Notes: generated by a model not told the origin, from the sequence alone. A DNA stretch of 64,000 nt from Sinomonas gamaensis (GCF_005876955.1 NZ_SSCL01000003.1:310001-374000), one strand, 5' to 3'. Positions 43,607 through 61,641 are shown, counted from the stretch's first letter. Translations and numbers: made by a program.

Positions 43607-46600
43607 CTACGGTAGCAGTGTGCCCCGCGGCGAGCGGACGAGCCACCACACCGCGCACCCGATGAGGGCAAGTCCGAGCGCACCGAGAAGCAGGTACGGG
43701 TAGGCCCGGACGGCCCAGAGGACACACGCGAGCACACCGAGTGCCCCCCACACGCTAAAGCGGCGCTCCCCCACCACCACGCCAGTGCCTACCAGCCCTG
43801 CGAAGACGACGAGGAGCCAAACCTGTTGAGGGCCATCAGCCGAGAACGCCACCGCGAGTCCGGCCACCGTCGCCATCGACGCCGCCGCTGCGAGCCAAAT
43901 CGCCCCCGCGCGGACTTGGCTCGAGAAGTAGCGCACGCCTGCTACGACCGCGGCGACCACCACGTACCACTGTGCAAGCCAGAACGGGCTCTCCCCCGTC
44001 CTCCCGGCGAACAGCGCCCTCTGGATCGCAGCGACCACGAGCACCGTCCCGAGCTCTGCGGCGATCCGCCGCCACCGAGGCGCGAGTTCGGGGACAGTCA
44101 GGGCGACGAGGGCCAACGCGAGGAAGGGCAGGACTGGGGAGGCTGGGGGCGCCCACGCGGCACGGGCCGCAAGCCCGAGAGCGACGACGGCGCTCCCCAC
44201 GAGCGACCAGCGTCGCACCGGATCTGCGCCGAGCCGCGCGAGGCCGACTAGCCGTTCATCCGCTGCAGCCCACACGGTGGCCCACCGGAGCGCCAGTCCG
44301 ATTCCGGCCGGGAGCACCCCGCCCACAAGCGTCACGAGCACGCCGTCCCAAGGCGGCACCTCGCGCGCGAAGATGCTCTGCGCGACGGCGATCGTCGCCG
44401 CTGGCGCGGCCAGGGTACCGAGCGGGAACGACACCGCCGAAGCCACCGGGACGTGGCCCCACACGCTGCTGGCCGCGAACAGGACGGCCGCGCAGCTGGC
44501 GAGCGCGAGACCGACGACCCAGGCTGGCTCTCGGGCACTCGCCGTTGCCGCGACGAAGGCGAAGCTCGCCGCTCCCGCCGTCCAGGGCCACAAGGACCCC
44601 AGGTTTCCGCTGGTGCGACGGGTCCCGTCCCACAGAACCATGCCGACCGTGTGAGCGAGGGCGATGACGCACGCCGTCAGTGCCATGCCGACCCCCGTCA
44701 CGAGTGGCTGAGCGAGGAACTGGCCGCGGGGGAACGGGATCGCCGGGCCTGCCCAGACCAAGGTCATGAGCAATCCCACGATTCCGGCATACCCCGCTGC
44801 TCGCTGGCGGCGCAGGGTCAGCAGAACGCTCGCGACAAGGAGCAGCGATTCCACGAGGAGCACCCAGCGTCCGCCGACCTGTTCCCCGCGGCCCGTGGCG
44901 GCATAGACAACGGGCAGGGCAAACTGGGCGGCGATACTGCTCCAGTACGTCGCGGCCTGGAACGGAAGGTCCGCAGCACGGCCGCGGAGCAGCAGTCGCG
45001 CCACGTGCTGCGCGGCGAGGCCGGCCGCGAGTGCGACGCTCACCACGGTGCCCGACGCCGTGGCATCGTGGGCCACCATGGCAACGAGGACCAGAGGCAG
45101 CAGGCGTGCGGCCACCAGATGAACCCCGCCCACCGTGCGGTCCCGACTGAGGAAGACAACGATCGCCGCGTAGACCGCAAAGATGGCCGTGACGATCTCC
45201 AAGACCCGCAGATCCCCCGCGGCGAGGAGCGAGGTAAGGATGTATGCACTCGGCGCCACCGCGACCGCGGCCTTCCGGCGGAGAAATGCGAGTCCGGCCA
45301 GCGCGGCGCCAACCGCCACCCCTACGATGAGCGCCGACGTGACGGGGCCGGAAGCGGTGGCGCACGCCGCCGTCGCAACAGCGAGAATCACCGAGGCGTC
45401 TTCGAGGCCCCAGCGGAAGGCCACGCCGCGGCGCCTTGTGCCGCGGACCTCGGCGACAAGGGGAATCGCCAGCTGGGCGAGCGCAACGACCCCAAGAACG
45501 TGAGCCGCCGTGACGGTCTGCCCCACGACGGTGAGGACCCAACCTTCGCGGGCCGCCATGTGGAACACTGCCAGCGCGAGGGCGGTCACCACGACCCTAG
45601 TCGCCCACCCGTACATCCACCGACGCGCCGAGTTCGACGACTGCCAGAAGCCCCCAGCGCAGACGACACAGAGCGTGGCCAGAACGCTGGTCCCCCCGCC
45701 CCACCGGTCGGCAGCGAACAGGCCGAGCCCCGCGGCGGACAGCATCGCCGCGGGCAGCCATTCCTCGAAGCGAACCGTTAGGACCGTCTTGCTCTCGCCA
45801 TGAGGCTTGCCGATCGACATCGTCATCAGCGTCAGGGCCGCGATCGAACAGCCCAGCGCGGCGATGACGTGCAGTGTCGCGGCATGCGGCGGCTCGACCA
45901 GCGCTGCGGCAACGGTTCCGCCAACCGCTGCCGCCGCCATGAAGCCGGTCACGTGAGGGCCTGCGAATGGAGCTGGTCGGAGTGCGTCCGCTTGGCGCAA
46001 GGCAGGGACGACGAGCTGCAGGGAGGCCATCAGCGCTGCCGCTGTGGCCACTGCCGCCGCGCGTACGCCGGACCCTACCGAGCCGGGCAGGACGGCGTTG
46101 AGGACAGCCGAAGCGGCAAACACGGAGGCGATCCGTGCGGCAACGACGCAGCGGCCCCTGTCCCAACCGGCCTGAGCCACATCACCGGGCAGGACCAGGC
46201 TCGGGGACCAGATAGCGCGGGCGAGCCAGTAAAGCGTCGCCACGAGCGAGAGCACCGCGACGGAATCACGGCCGAGAGGACCGCCCACGACGGCGATGAG
46301 GGCGAGTGCCACGACCGGCAGCGCTTCCGTAGCACGGCCGTGCCGCCACGCGCAGAACTGGGCCCCTAAGACCGTCAGGGCAGCCAACACGAAGAGGACG
46401 GGCCGCGCCCCACCTAGATCCAGCGCTCGGGCGATCACGGCAAGAAGGAGAAGCGCGGCCAGGATCACTGTCCCGGTGCCCTGCTCAATCCGGATGCCAC
46501 GCGGAGACAGCCCGACGGCTGTTGAGATGGGCCGCTCGAAGATGCCGACAGCGAGTACCTGGAGGGCAGTCATGACGCCCGCAGCGACGGCTGCAGCGTC

Positions 46601-47710
46601 GAAAGCGATGAGGCGATCACCGAAGACGCCCAAATCCGCCGCCTGGCTGAAGGCAGTCGCGACGGCGATGACCGCCGTCGTACGCGCCGACCACCACGAG
46701 AAGCGCCGCAACGCAAGGGGCCCGCGAATCAGAACTGTCAGCGAGAAGTGGAGGCAGAGGGCGCCGACGAGTGCGGGATACTGCCCGCGCTCCAGCCCCG
46801 GCGCAGCAAACGTCGCGGCGGCGAACGTGGCAGGAGCGACATAGGGGTGCAGCCGAATGACCGAACGCAGGATGATCGGCGGGACCCATCGTGGCCGGAC
46901 GACCGCGATGATCCCCAGGGTTACGGAAAGCATGATGATCGCGGCGAAGTCCATCGCCAAGGCTCCCCCGAGGGCGGACGCGCCGGACCACGCGGCACTG
47001 AAGGCAAAGGTCAACGACAGATATACGAGGATACGACTCTGAAGCCGGACCGCCGCTGCCCCGAAAGCCACCAGGCCCACAAGACTCGTGACGAGCCAGG
47101 TCACCCCTGGGCGATGAACCAAGATCAGATCCACCGCAAGACCCGAGACTGGAAGAAGCGCCAGCCCCGTGCCTGTGAAGGCCACAGCTGCGGGCCGGAG
47201 TCGCGGCACCCGCGCATGAACCACGAGCCCCGCTGAGTAGAAGAGGGCGGTGGCGCAGATCAGGGCCATGATCCTCGCGATGTCTGCGACCCCGCTCGCC
47301 AAGAACAACGATCCCGCGGCCACGATCAGCAGCGAGGCCGCGTACAGGGCGATGTTCGCGTTCTGGACTCCGCGGCGCGCACGGCGCCGTCTGGCAGCGG
47401 CGGCGTCTGCATCCTCCTCTGGCCGCCGAAGCACGGGCGGACCTGACATGACAGGCGCGTGCCGTGAGGGGCCAGGCCGTGCGGGGACAATCAAGGGGGC
47501 CTGAGCAGGCGAAGGGGCCCGAGCCGGCTGCGGTCCCGGAGCAGGGACCGGCGGCGGCAGTGAACCTCCGGCACCAGCATCCCGCAGCCCTTGTTCCCAC
47601 CCAGCACGGTGGCCTTCGAAGAAGCCGGAGCGGTGGCCCTCCGCGAAGCCCTCACGCCGACCGGCGTCGAAGCCAGCTTGATACCACGCGTCGAACTCAG
47701 GACCGCTCAT
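43607..47710 (-). CDS. Giant polytopic membrane protein (SCO7613 C-terminal-like, tentative)
   Basis: 1367 residues from ATG 47710 with GGGGGAG upstream. Residues 13-41 place Gly at every fourth position eight times (GFDAGRREGFAEGHRSG and onward). Residues 48-90 are Pro/Ala-rich, 95-115 are acidic then strongly basic (RRRRARRG), and from about 120 to the end there are roughly 35-40 hydrophobic helices with short loops. No enzymatic motif was seen. It resembles large actinobacterial membrane proteins annotated by the SCO7613 C-terminal domain; function unknown. It follows the tuf terminator in its own transcription unit. Confidence 0.8.
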   Translation of the reverse strand: MSGPEFDAWYQAGFDAGRREGFAEGHRSGFFEGHRAGWEQGLRDAGAGGSLPPPVPAPGPQPARAPSPAQAPLIVPARPGPSRHAPVMSGPPVLRRPEEDADAAAARRRRARRGVQNANIALYAASLLIVAAGSLFLASGVADIARIMALICATALFYSAGLVVHARVPRLRPAAVAFTGTGLALLPVSGLAVDLILVHRPGVTWLVTSLVGLVAFGAAAVRLQSRILVYLSLTFAFSAAWSGASALGGALAMDFAAIIMLSVTLGIIAVVRPRWVPPIILRSVIRLHPYVAPATFAAATFAAPGLERGQYPALVGALCLHFSLTVLIRGPLALRRFSWWSARTTAVIAVATAFSQAADLGVFGDRLIAFDAAAVAAGVMTALQVLAVGIFERPISTAVGLSPRGIRIEQGTGTVILAALLLLAVIARALDLGGARPVLFVLAALTVLGAQFCAWRHGRATEALPVVALALIAVVGGPLGRDSVAVLSLVATLYWLARAIWSPSLVLPGDVAQAGWDRGRCVVAARIASVFAASAVLNAVLPGSVGSGVRAAAVATAAALMASLQLVVPALRQADALRPAPFAGPHVTGFMAAAAVGGTVAAALVEPPHAATLHVIAALGCSIAALTLMTMSIGKPHGESKTVLTVRFEEWLPAAMLSAAGLGLFAADRWGGGTSVLATLCVVCAGGFWQSSNSARRWMYGWATRVVVTALALAVFHMAAREGWVLTVVGQTVTAAHVLGVVALAQLAIPLVAEVRGTRRRGVAFRWGLEDASVILAVATAACATASGPVTSALIVGVAVGAALAGLAFLRRKAAVAVAPSAYILTSLLAAGDLRVLEIVTAIFAVYAAIVVFLSRDRTVGGVHLVAARLLPLVLVAMVAHDATASGTVVSVALAAGLAAQHVARLLLRGRAADLPFQAATYWSSIAAQFALPVVYAATGRGEQVGGRWVLLVESLLLVASVLLTLRRQRAAGYAGIVGLLMTLVWAGPAIPFPRGQFLAQPLVTGVGMALTACVIALAHTVGMVLWDGTRRTSGNLGSLWPWTAGAASFAFVAATASAREPAWVVGLALASCAAVLFAASSVWGHVPVASAVSFPLGTLAAPAATIAVAQSIFAREVPPWDGVLVTLVGGVLPAGIGLALRWATVWAAADERLVGLARLGADPVRRWSLVGSAVVALGLAARAAWAPPASPVLPFLALALVALTVPELAPRWRRIAAELGTVLVVAAIQRALFAGRTGESPFWLAQWYVVVAAVVAGVRYFSSQVRAGAIWLAAAASMATVAGLAVAFSADGPQQVWLLVVFAGLVGTGVVVGERRFSVWGALGVLACVLWAVRAYPYLLLGALGLALIGCAVWWLVRSPRGTLLP

Positions 47711-47774
47711 GACTCCCCCGCTCCGCGCTCAAGGCGCGCATTTAATCCAGTTGCTGGAATAATACGGGACGAAA

Positions 47775-47804
47775 AAGCCCCGCCGCAATGGTGCGGCGGG
47801 GCTT
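47775..47804 (-). terminator. Rho-independent terminator after tuf
   Basis: Perfect 13-bp stem AAGCCCCGCCGCA (47775-47787)/TGCGGCGGGGCTT (47792-47804), 4-nt loop, followed on the - strand by a run of T (47776-47772). The only hairpin in the window with a clear U-tract. Confidence 0.9.
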
Positions 47805-47843
47805 CTCAGTGGCGGCTAGCAGGCCGCCGAATCCTCGTGAAGA

Positions 47844-49034
47844 CTACTTGAGGATCTTGGTAACGCGGCCCGAGCCAACCGTGCGGCCACCCTCACGGAT
47901 AGCGAAGCCGAGGCCCTCTTCCATGGCGATGGGCTGGATGAGCTGAACGGTCATCTCAGTGTTGTCGCCAGGCATGACCATCTCAGTGCCCTCGGGGAGG
48001 GTGATGACGCCGGTCACGTCCGTGGTACGGAAGTAGAACTGCGGGCGGTAGTTCGAGTAGAACGGGTTGTGACGCCCACCCTCGTCCTTGGAGAGGATGT
48101 AGACGTTCGCCTCGAAGTCGGTGTGCGGGGTGATCGAACCCGGCTTGACGACAACCTGGCCACGCTCGACATCTTCGCGCTTGATACCGCGGAGAAGGAG
48201 GCCACAGTTCTCGCCGGCCCACGCCTCGTCGAGCTGCTTGTGGAACATCTCGATACCCGTGACCGTGGTCTTCTGGATCGGGCGGATGCCGACGATCTCG
48301 ACCTCGGAGTTCAGGGCGAGGGTGCCACGCTCGGCGCGGCCGGTGACGACGGTGCCACGACCGGTGATCGTGAAGACGTCCTCGATCGGCATGAGGAACG
48401 GCTTGTCACGGTCACGGACCGGGTCCGGGATGCTCTCGTCGACAGCGTCCATGAGCTCCTCGACGGACTTGACCCACTTGGGATCACCCTCGAGGGCCTT
48501 GAGGCCCGACACGCGGATGACCGGAGCGTTGTCGCCATCGAAGCCCTGCGACGACAGGAGCTCGCGGACCTCCATCTCGACGAGGTCAAGAAGCTCCTCG
48601 TCGTCCACCATGTCCGCCTTGTTCAGCGCGACGAGCAGGTAGGGAACGCCAACCTGGCGGGCGAGCAGAACGTGCTCGCGCGTCTGGGCCATCGGACCAT
48701 CCGTGGCGGCGACCACGAGGATGGCGCCGTCCATCTGAGCCGCACCGGTGATCATGTTCTTGATGTAGTCGGCGTGACCCGGAGCATCGACGTGAGCGTA
48801 GTGACGCTTCTCCGTCTGGTACTCGATGTGGGAGATGTTGATCGTGATACCGCGCTGGCGCTCCTCGGGAGCGGAGTCGATCGACGCGAAATCGCGGCTC
48901 TCGTTCAGGTCCGGGTACTTGTCGTGAAGCACCTTGGAAATGGCAGCAGTCAACGTGGTCTTACCGTGGTCGACGTGACCGATCGTACCGATGTTGACGT
49001 GCGGCTTAGTCCGCTCGAACTTGGCCTTCGCCAC
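47844..49034 (-). CDS. tuf: Elongation factor Tu
   Basis: Brings aminoacyl-tRNA to the ribosome. 396 residues: G1 [15 protein letters not shown]3 [13 protein letters not shown]4 [13 protein letters not shown] start with a full AGGAGG 6 nt upstream. It has its own strong promoter and follows fusA by 159 bp. Confidence 0.98.
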   Translation of the reverse strand: MAKAKFERTKPHVNIGTIGHVDHGKTTLTAAISKVLHDKYPDLNESRDFASIDSAPEERQRGITINISHIEYQTEKRHYAHVDAPGHADYIKNMITGAAQMDGAILVVAATDGPMAQTREHVLLARQVGVPYLLVALNKADMVDDEELLDLVEMEVRELLSSQGFDGDNAPVIRVSGLKALEGDPKWVKSVEELMDAVDESIPDPVRDRDKPFLMPIEDVFTITGRGTVVTGRAERGTLALNSEVEIVGIRPIQKTTVTGIEMFHKQLDEAWAGENCGLLLRGIKREDVERGQVVVKPGSITPHTDFEANVYILSKDEGGRHNPFYSNYRPQFYFRTTDVTGVITLPEGTEMVMPGDNTEMTVQLIQPIAMEEGLGFAIREGGRTVGSGRVTKILK

Positions 49035-49103
49035 TGGTTCCTCCTAGAAGGGTTTTTTAGAAGACTGCCTCCAGCCGCGACGGTCGCAACTGAAACTCTG
49101 GCA

Positions 49104-49133
49104 AGTCTACTTTGGAGCTGATTCTTTCGTAAA
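49104..49133 (-). promoter_or_regulatory. Probable tuf promoter
   Basis: - strand TTTACG (49128-49133), 18-bp spacer, TAGACT (49104-49109), about 70 bp upstream of tuf and just after the fusA hairpin. A TAGACT -10 also precedes secY. Confidence 0.6.
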
Positions 49134-49136
49134 ATT

Positions 49137-49157
49137 CGCGGGGCAACCGGCCCCGCG
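49137..49157 (-). terminator. Hairpin after fusA
   Basis: CGCGGGGC (49137-49144)/GCCCCGCG (49150-49157) with a 5-nt loop, followed on the - strand by AATTTT. It probably ends part of the rpsL-fusA transcripts before the tuf promoter. Confidence 0.6.
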
Positions 49158-49193
49158 GGGGTGGCGGCCGCCCTCAGGCGACCGCCTCCAGAA

Positions 49194-51308
49194 CTACTCG
49201 CCGCGCGACTTCTGGATGATCTCGTCGGCCACAGCCTTCGGGACCTCGGCGTAGCTGTCGAACTGCATCGAGTAGACTGCGCGGCCCTGGGTGCGGGAGC
49301 GCAGGTCGCCGATGTAGCCGAACATCTCCGACAGCGGGACGAGCGCACGGATGACCTTGACGCCGACCGCATCCTCCATGGCCTGGATCTGGCCACGGCG
49401 GGAGTTGAGGTCGCCGATCACGTCGCCCATGTAGTCCTCAGGCGTGCGGACCTCGACGGCCATGAGCGGCTCGAGGAGGACCGGGTTGGCGCGGCGCGCG
49501 CCTTCCTTGAACACCTGCGAACCGGCGATCTTGAACGCCATTTCGGAGGAGTCGACGTCGTGGTAGGCACCATCGATGAGGGACGCCTTGACGCCCACCA
49601 TCGGGTAGCCCGCCAGGATGCCGAACTGCATGGCGTCCTGGATGCCCGCATCGACCGACGGGATGTACTCGCGCGGCACGCGCCCACCCGTGACAGCGTT
49701 CACGAACTCGTAGAACGTGCCCTCGGACGTGTCGAGCGGCTCGAACGTGACCTGCACCTTCGCGAACTGGCCGGAACCGCCAGTCTGCTTCTTGTGCGTG
49801 AAGTCGACCTTCTCGACCTTCTTCTTGATGGTCTCGCGGTAGGCGACCTGCGGCTTGCCGACGTTGGCCTCGACCTTGAACTCGCGGCGCATGCGGTCCA
49901 CGAGGATGTCGAGGTGGAGCTCGCCCATGCCGCCGATCTCGGTCTGACCGGTCTCCTCGTTGAGGGAGACGGTGAACGTCGGGTCCTCAGCGGAGAGCTT
50001 CTGGATGGCCGTCGAGAGCTTCTCCTGGTCGCCCTTGGTCTTCGGCTCGATGGCCACGAAGATCACGGGCTCCGGGAAGGTCATCGACTCGAGGACGATC
50101 GGGTTGTTGATATCGCAGAGCGTATCGCCCGTCGTCGTGTCCTTGAGGCCGATCACGGCGTAGATGTGGCCAGCGTGGAGCTCCTCGACCGGGTTCTCCT
50201 TGTTGGCGTGCATCTGGAAGAGCTTGCCGAGGCGCTCCTTCTTGCCCTTGGTCGAGTTGAGCACCTGCATGCCCGACGTCGCCTTGCCGGAGTACACGCG
50301 GATGAAGTTCAGCTGACCGAAGAACGGGTGCGCAGCAATCTTGAAGGCGAGAGCCGAGAACGGCTCTTCCTCGCTCGGCTTGCGGGACAGCTCGACCGAC
50401 TCGTCCTTCGGGTCGTGGCCGATCATCGCGGGCACGTCGAGGGGCGAGGGCAGGTAGTCGATGACCGCGTCGAGCATCGGCTGGACGCCGCGGTTCTTGA
50501 ACGCGGAGCCACAGAACACCGGGTAGATCTCGGAGTTGACCGTGAGGTGGCGGATGCCGGCCTTGAGCTCCTCGATGGTGAGCTCTTCGCCCTCGAGGTA
50601 CTTCTCCATGAGCTCCTCGGTGGCCTCGGCGACCGTCTCGACGAGCTGGTGGCGGTACTCCTCAGCGCGCTCCTTGAGGTCGGCCGGGATTTCCTGGGTC
50701 TCATAGGCAGCACCCATGGTCACGTCGCCCTTGGCGTCGCCAGGCCAGACGAGGGCCTTCATGGTGAGCAGGTCGATGACGCCGACGAAGTCGTTCTCAG
50801 CACCGATCGGAAGCTGCATGACGAGCGGCTTCGCGCCGAGGCGCTTGATGATCGTGTCGACCGTGAAGTAGAAGTCCGCGCCGAGCTTGTCCATCTTGTT
50901 GACGAAGCAGATGCGGGGAACGTTGTACTTGTCGGCCTGACGCCACACCGTCTCGGACTGCGGCTCGACGCCCTCCTTGCCGTCGAAGACGGCAACGGCG
51001 CCGTCGAGCACACGCAGGGAGCGCTCGACCTCGACCGTGAAGTCCACGTGGCCGGGGGTGTCGATGATGTTGATCTGGTTCTGGTTCCAGAAGCAGGTCA
51101 CCGCGGCGGACGTGATGGTGATGCCGCGCTCCTTCTCCTGCTCCATCCAGTCGGTCGTCGAAGCACCGTCGTGCGTCTCGCCGATCTTGTGGTTCACGCC
51201 CGTGTAGAAGAGGATCCGCTCGGTCGTGGTGGTCTTGCCGGCATCGATGTGGGCCATGATGCCGATATTGCGGACCCTGCTGAGGTCGGTAAGCACGTCG
51301 AGTGCCAC
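49194..51308 (-). CDS. fusA: Elongation factor G
   Basis: Translocase GTPase, 704 residues: G1 [20 protein letters not shown]3 [19 protein letters not shown]4 [10 protein letters not shown], and C-terminal domains IV-V. GTG start with GGGAGA upstream. Standard rpsL-rpsG-fusA-tuf order. Confidence 0.98.
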   Translation of the reverse strand: MALDVLTDLSRVRNIGIMAHIDAGKTTTTERILFYTGVNHKIGETHDGASTTDWMEQEKERGITITSAAVTCFWNQNQINIIDTPGHVDFTVEVERSLRVLDGAVAVFDGKEGVEPQSETVWRQADKYNVPRICFVNKMDKLGADFYFTVDTIIKRLGAKPLVMQLPIGAENDFVGVIDLLTMKALVWPGDAKGDVTMGAAYETQEIPADLKERAEEYRHQLVETVAEATEELMEKYLEGEELTIEELKAGIRHLTVNSEIYPVFCGSAFKNRGVQPMLDAVIDYLPSPLDVPAMIGHDPKDESVELSRKPSEEEPFSALAFKIAAHPFFGQLNFIRVYSGKATSGMQVLNSTKGKKERLGKLFQMHANKENPVEELHAGHIYAVIGLKDTTTGDTLCDINNPIVLESMTFPEPVIFVAIEPKTKGDQEKLSTAIQKLSAEDPTFTVSLNEETGQTEIGGMGELHLDILVDRMRREFKVEANVGKPQVAYRETIKKKVEKVDFTHKKQTGGSGQFAKVQVTFEPLDTSEGTFYEFVNAVTGGRVPREYIPSVDAGIQDAMQFGILAGYPMVGVKASLIDGAYHDVDSSEMAFKIAGSQVFKEGARRANPVLLEPLMAVEVRTPEDYMGDVIGDLNSRRGQIQAMEDAVGVKVIRALVPLSEMFGYIGDLRSRTQGRAVYSMQFDSYAEVPKAVADEIIQKSRGE

Positions 51309-51341
51309 GGTGTCTCCCTATGTTTCCCTTGTAGGCTGCGC

Positions 51342-51376
51342 ATTCGCCGCTGGCCCTCGTGGGGCCAGCGGCGAAT
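51342..51376 (-). terminator. Intercistronic hairpin between rpsG and fusA
   Basis: Perfect 15-bp inverted repeat ATTCGCCGCTGGCCC (51342-51356) with 51362-51376, 5-nt loop, 8 bp after the rpsG stop. No U-tract; could attenuate or protect the upstream message. Confidence 0.6.
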
Positions 51377-51383
51377 CAGGCAT

Positions 51384-51854
51384 TTACCAGCGGTAGTGGG
51401 CGAAGGCCTTGTTCGACTCCGCCATCTTGTGCGTGTCCTCGCGGCGCTTGACCGCGGCACCGAGACCGTTCGAGGCGTCCAGGAGCTCGTTCTGGAGGCG
51501 CTCGGTCATGGTCTTCTCACGGCGCGCCTTCGAGTAGCCGACGAGCCAGCGGAGAGCGAGCGCCGTCGCGCGGCCCGGCTTGACCTCGACGGGAACCTGG
51601 TAGGTCGCACCACCAACGCGGCGGGACTTGACCTCGAGGGTCGGACGGACGTTGTCCATCGCCTTCTTGAGCGTGGCCACGGGATCGCCGCCGGTCTTCT
51701 GGCGGGCGCCCTCGAGAGCACCGTAGACGATGCGCTCAGCCGTGGACTTCTTGCCGTCCACGAGGACCTTGTTGATGAGCTGCGTGACGAGCGGCGAGCC
51801 GTAGACCGGGTCGACGACGAGCGGGCGCTTGGGGGCAGGACCCTTGCGAGGCAT
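51384..51854 (-). CDS. rpsG: Ribosomal protein uS7
   Basis: 156 residues from ATG 51854 ([20 protein letters not shown]); the start overlaps the rpsL stop by one base (TAATG). 16S 3'-domain primary binder. [20 protein letters not shown] and [14 protein letters not shown] are conserved. Confidence 0.98.
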   Translation of the reverse strand: MPRKGPAPKRPLVVDPVYGSPLVTQLINKVLVDGKKSTAERIVYGALEGARQKTGGDPVATLKKAMDNVRPTLEVKSRRVGGATYQVPVEVKPGRATALALRWLVGYSKARREKTMTERLQNELLDASNGLGAAVKRREDTHKMAESNKAFAHYRW

Positions 51855-52228
51855 TACTTCTTCTCCTTCTTCGCGCCGTAGCGGCTGCGGGCCTGCTGAC
51901 GGTTCTTGACGCCCTGCGTGTCGAGCGCACCGCGGACGATCTTGTAGCGGACACCGGGAAGGTCCTTCACACGGCCACCGCGGACGAGCACGATCGAGTG
52001 CTCCTGCAGGTTGTGGCCGACGCCCGGGATGTAGGCCGTGACCTCGATGCCGCCGGTCAGGCGGACACGGGCGACCTTGCGGAGCGCGGAGTTCGGCTTC
52101 TTCGGCGTGGTCGTGTACACGCGGGTGCACACGCCGCGGCGCATCGGGTTGCCCTTGAGGGCGGGAGCCTTGGTCTTGGAGACCTTCGGCGCGCGGCCCT
52201 TGCGGACCAGCTGCTGAATGGTAGGCAC
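51854..52228 (-). CDS. rpsL: Ribosomal protein uS12
   Basis: 124 residues from GTG 52228 ([11 protein letters not shown] follows); the 23 in-frame codons upstream are leader. The two decoding-centre loops where streptomycin resistance arises ([13 protein letters not shown] and [13 protein letters not shown]) have the wild-type Lys residues. Confidence 0.98.
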   Translation of the reverse strand: MPTIQQLVRKGRAPKVSKTKAPALKGNPMRRGVCTRVYTTTPKKPNSALRKVARVRLTGGIEVTAYIPGVGHNLQEHSIVLVRGGRVKDLPGVRYKIVRGALDTQGVKNRQQARSRYGAKKEKK

Positions 52229-52456
52229 TTTCGTGTTCTCCGTACTTTCGTTGACTGCGCTCGGGGCAGGCTCACCCGTACCACGGGCCTGCCTCAACGA
52301 GCATTGACGGTCGATTCACACTCGCTGCGGCGATCGACCGTAGGCGTGCGAAAGTGTGGCATTTGTTGCGCACCAACCCCGCAACCCGGAAACAGGCCCC
52401 GCCCGTGCTCTCGCACAGCGGCCATCATCCTCTGCCACACAGAAACAATCGTAGAA

Positions 52457-52465
52457 ATCTTAGCA
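52457..52465 (-). promoter_or_regulatory. Extended -10 candidate for the rpsL operon
   Basis: - strand TGCTAAGAT about 230 bp upstream of rpsL, in the AT-rich part of the rpsL-rpoC gap; a second TACGAT lies 8 bp downstream of it. No convincing -35. Confidence 0.45.
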
Positions 52466-52493
52466 CGCGCAGCCGGGTGCCCCCTAAACGACG

Positions 52494-52545
52494 GTTGCGC
52501 CGTCACGTCCGCCGGGTGTGAACCCAGCGGACGTGACGGCGCAAC
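52494..52545 (-). terminator. Second (distal) hairpin after rpoC
   Basis: Perfect 19-bp stem: GTTGCGCCGTCACGTCCGC (52494-52512) with 52527-52545. The 14-nt loop contains a further GGGT/ACCC pair closing a GTGA tetraloop. Immediately upstream of the rpsL promoter candidate. Confidence 0.75.
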
Positions 52546-52573
52546 GGGAGAGGGCCGCGCGGTGGCGGCGGTC

Positions 52574-52614
52574 GCCGTCGTCGTCCGCTCGCAGTGGAGA
52601 GGGACGACGACGGC
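52574..52614 (-). terminator. First hairpin after rpoC
   Basis: GCCGTCGTCGTCC (52574-52586) pairs with GGACGACGACGGC (52602-52614), 13 bp, 6 bp past the rpoC stop. No U-tract; works in tandem with the hairpin at 52494-52545. Confidence 0.65.
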
Positions 52615-52620
52615 GGGCCG

Positions 52621-56523
<3,903 letters not shown>

Positions 56524-56578
56524 TATGGTCCCTGTTCTCTCGTTCTCTAAGTCGTTCGTTGCGCCGATACGTGAAGGA

Positions 56579-60079
<3,501 letters not shown>

Positions 60080-60221
60080 GAGGGATCCTTCCACAGACCT
60101 TCAGGATTGTCCGCACCCTCCCCCAACCATGCGGCTGCCCAGCAACTGTTCTGTTAAATGGACGGCCGCCCACGAGCCCACCGCTATATGAAGGCTGGAG
60201 GTCAGAAAGGGAGAACGCAAA

Positions 60222-60230
60222 GATCTAGCA
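60222..60230 (-). promoter_or_regulatory. Extended -10 candidate for rpoBC
   Basis: - strand TGCTAGATC (extended -10: TG, C, TAGATC), about 145 bp upstream of rpoB. The leader between is purine/pyrimidine mixed with no gene. The rest of 60231-60440 also holds the thiolase promoter, where only a weak TAGCCT was noticed. Confidence 0.45.
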
Positions 60231-60440
60231 TAGCCGCTTTAAGCGCACGTGTCTAGCGCACAAGTCGGATCCGGTCAAGTGCCTACGAGCGGAGGCCTCA
60301 TCGCCACCGCGAGGCAGGTGCGGAGTGGTCCTGCAGCTGAAACTGTACACCCAGTTCCCAGCCCGCGCGCGGGCGGTTCAACGGCGGTAGCCTGAAACAC
60401 ACCAGCTAGTTAGGCCCACGACGACGTGACAGGAGACGCC

Positions 60441-61634
60441 ATGAGCAGCGGCATCGACGATGTGGTCATCCTCTCGGCAGCGCGCACCCCCTTCGGCCGG
60501 CTCAACGGACAGCTCGTGAGCTTCTCCGCCGTCGACCTCGGGGCACACGCCATCACTGCGGCCCTCGGCAAGAGCGGGGTGGGGCCGGACGCCGTGGACA
60601 CCGTCATCATGGGTCAGGTCCTCCAGGCCGGCGCCGGGCAGAACCCGGCACGCCAGAGCGCCATCGCTGCGGGCATCGGCTGGAACGTCCCCTGTGTCAC
60701 CCTGAACAAGGTGTGCCTCTCGGGGCTTACCGCGGTGATCGACGCCGCCCGAATGATCCGCGCCGGTGACGCGACCGTCGTCGTCGCCGGCGGCCAGGAG
60801 TCGATGAGCCGCGCCCCGCACGTGCTGCCCGGCTCGCGGCAGGGCTGGATGTACGGAACGGTTGCCGCGCTCGACGTCGCGGCCCACGACGGGCTCACCG
60901 ACGCTTTCGACGGGCAGTCGATGGGCCTCTCGACGGAGAGCCGCAATCTGACTCTCGGCATCGACCGGAAGTCGCAGGACGAGGTTGCAGCGGCCTCGCA
61001 TCAGAGAGCCGCGCGGGCCCAGAAGGACGGCGTGTTCGACGACGAGATCTCGCCGATCGAGGTCAAGCAGCGCAAAGGCGATCCGATTCCGGTGACGACG
61101 GACGAGGGCGTGCGCCCGAACACGAGCCTCGAGACGCTCGCACCGCTCAAGCCCGCCTTCGCCTCGGACGGGACGATCACCGCGGGCAACTCGTCGCCGC
61201 TCTCGGACGGCGCCGCCGCCCTCGTCCTGACGAGCCGCGCCTACGCCGAAGAGCACGGGCTCTCCTGGCTGGCCGTCGTCGGCAAGCCCGGGCAGGTGGC
61301 GGGGCCTGACAACTCACTCCACTCGCAGCCGTCGAACGCGATCGCGAACGCGCTGTCGCGCGCGGGCTGGACCACCGAGGACCTCGACTTCATCGAGATC
61401 AACGAGGCGTTCGGCTCGGTCGCGGTCCAGTCGCTCAAGGACCTCAAGTACCCCTTGGAGAGGACGAACATCCACGGGGGCGCGATCGCCCTCGGCCATC
61501 CGATCGGGGCATCCGGGGCCCGTCTGGCAGGCCACGCCGCGCTCGAGCTCGCGCGCCGCGGGAGGGGACGCAGCGCCGTCGCCCTCTGCGGCGGCGGCGG
61601 GCAGGGCGAGGCGCTCCTGCTCTTCCGGGACTGA
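60441..61634 (+). CDS. Acetyl-CoA C-acetyltransferase (thiolase)
   Basis: 397 residues from ATG 60441 with AGGAGA upstream; GTG 60426 is in frame without a signal. Condenses or cleaves acyl-CoA by a ping-pong mechanism: acyl-accepting Cys92 in NKVCLSGL, His353 in LGHPIGASGAR, Cys383 in LCGGGGQGEA, all intact. No fatty-acid or PHB genes lie nearby, so direction of use cannot be judged. YbaK-like gene follows 7 bp later. Confidence 0.95.
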   Translation: MSSGIDDVVILSAARTPFGRLNGQLVSFSAVDLGAHAITAALGKSGVGPDAVDTVIMGQVLQAGAGQNPARQSAIAAGIGWNVPCVTLNKVCLSGLTAVIDAARMIRAGDATVVVAGGQESMSRAPHVLPGSRQGWMYGTVAALDVAAHDGLTDAFDGQSMGLSTESRNLTLGIDRKSQDEVAAASHQRAARAQKDGVFDDEISPIEVKQRKGDPIPVTTDEGVRPNTSLETLAPLKPAFASDGTITAGNSSPLSDGAAALVLTSRAYAEEHGLSWLAVVGKPGQVAGPDNSLHSQPSNAIANALSRAGWTTEDLDFIEINEAFGSVAVQSLKDLKYPLERTNIHGGAIALGHPIGASGARLAGHAALELARRGRGRSAVALCGGGGQGEALLLFRD

Positions 61635-61641
61635 GCGGCCC

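Noticed and set aside
49161-51881. 906-codon open frame on the + strand opposite fusA
   Set aside because: Antisense shadow of EF-G with low-complexity acidic/Leu-rich composition.
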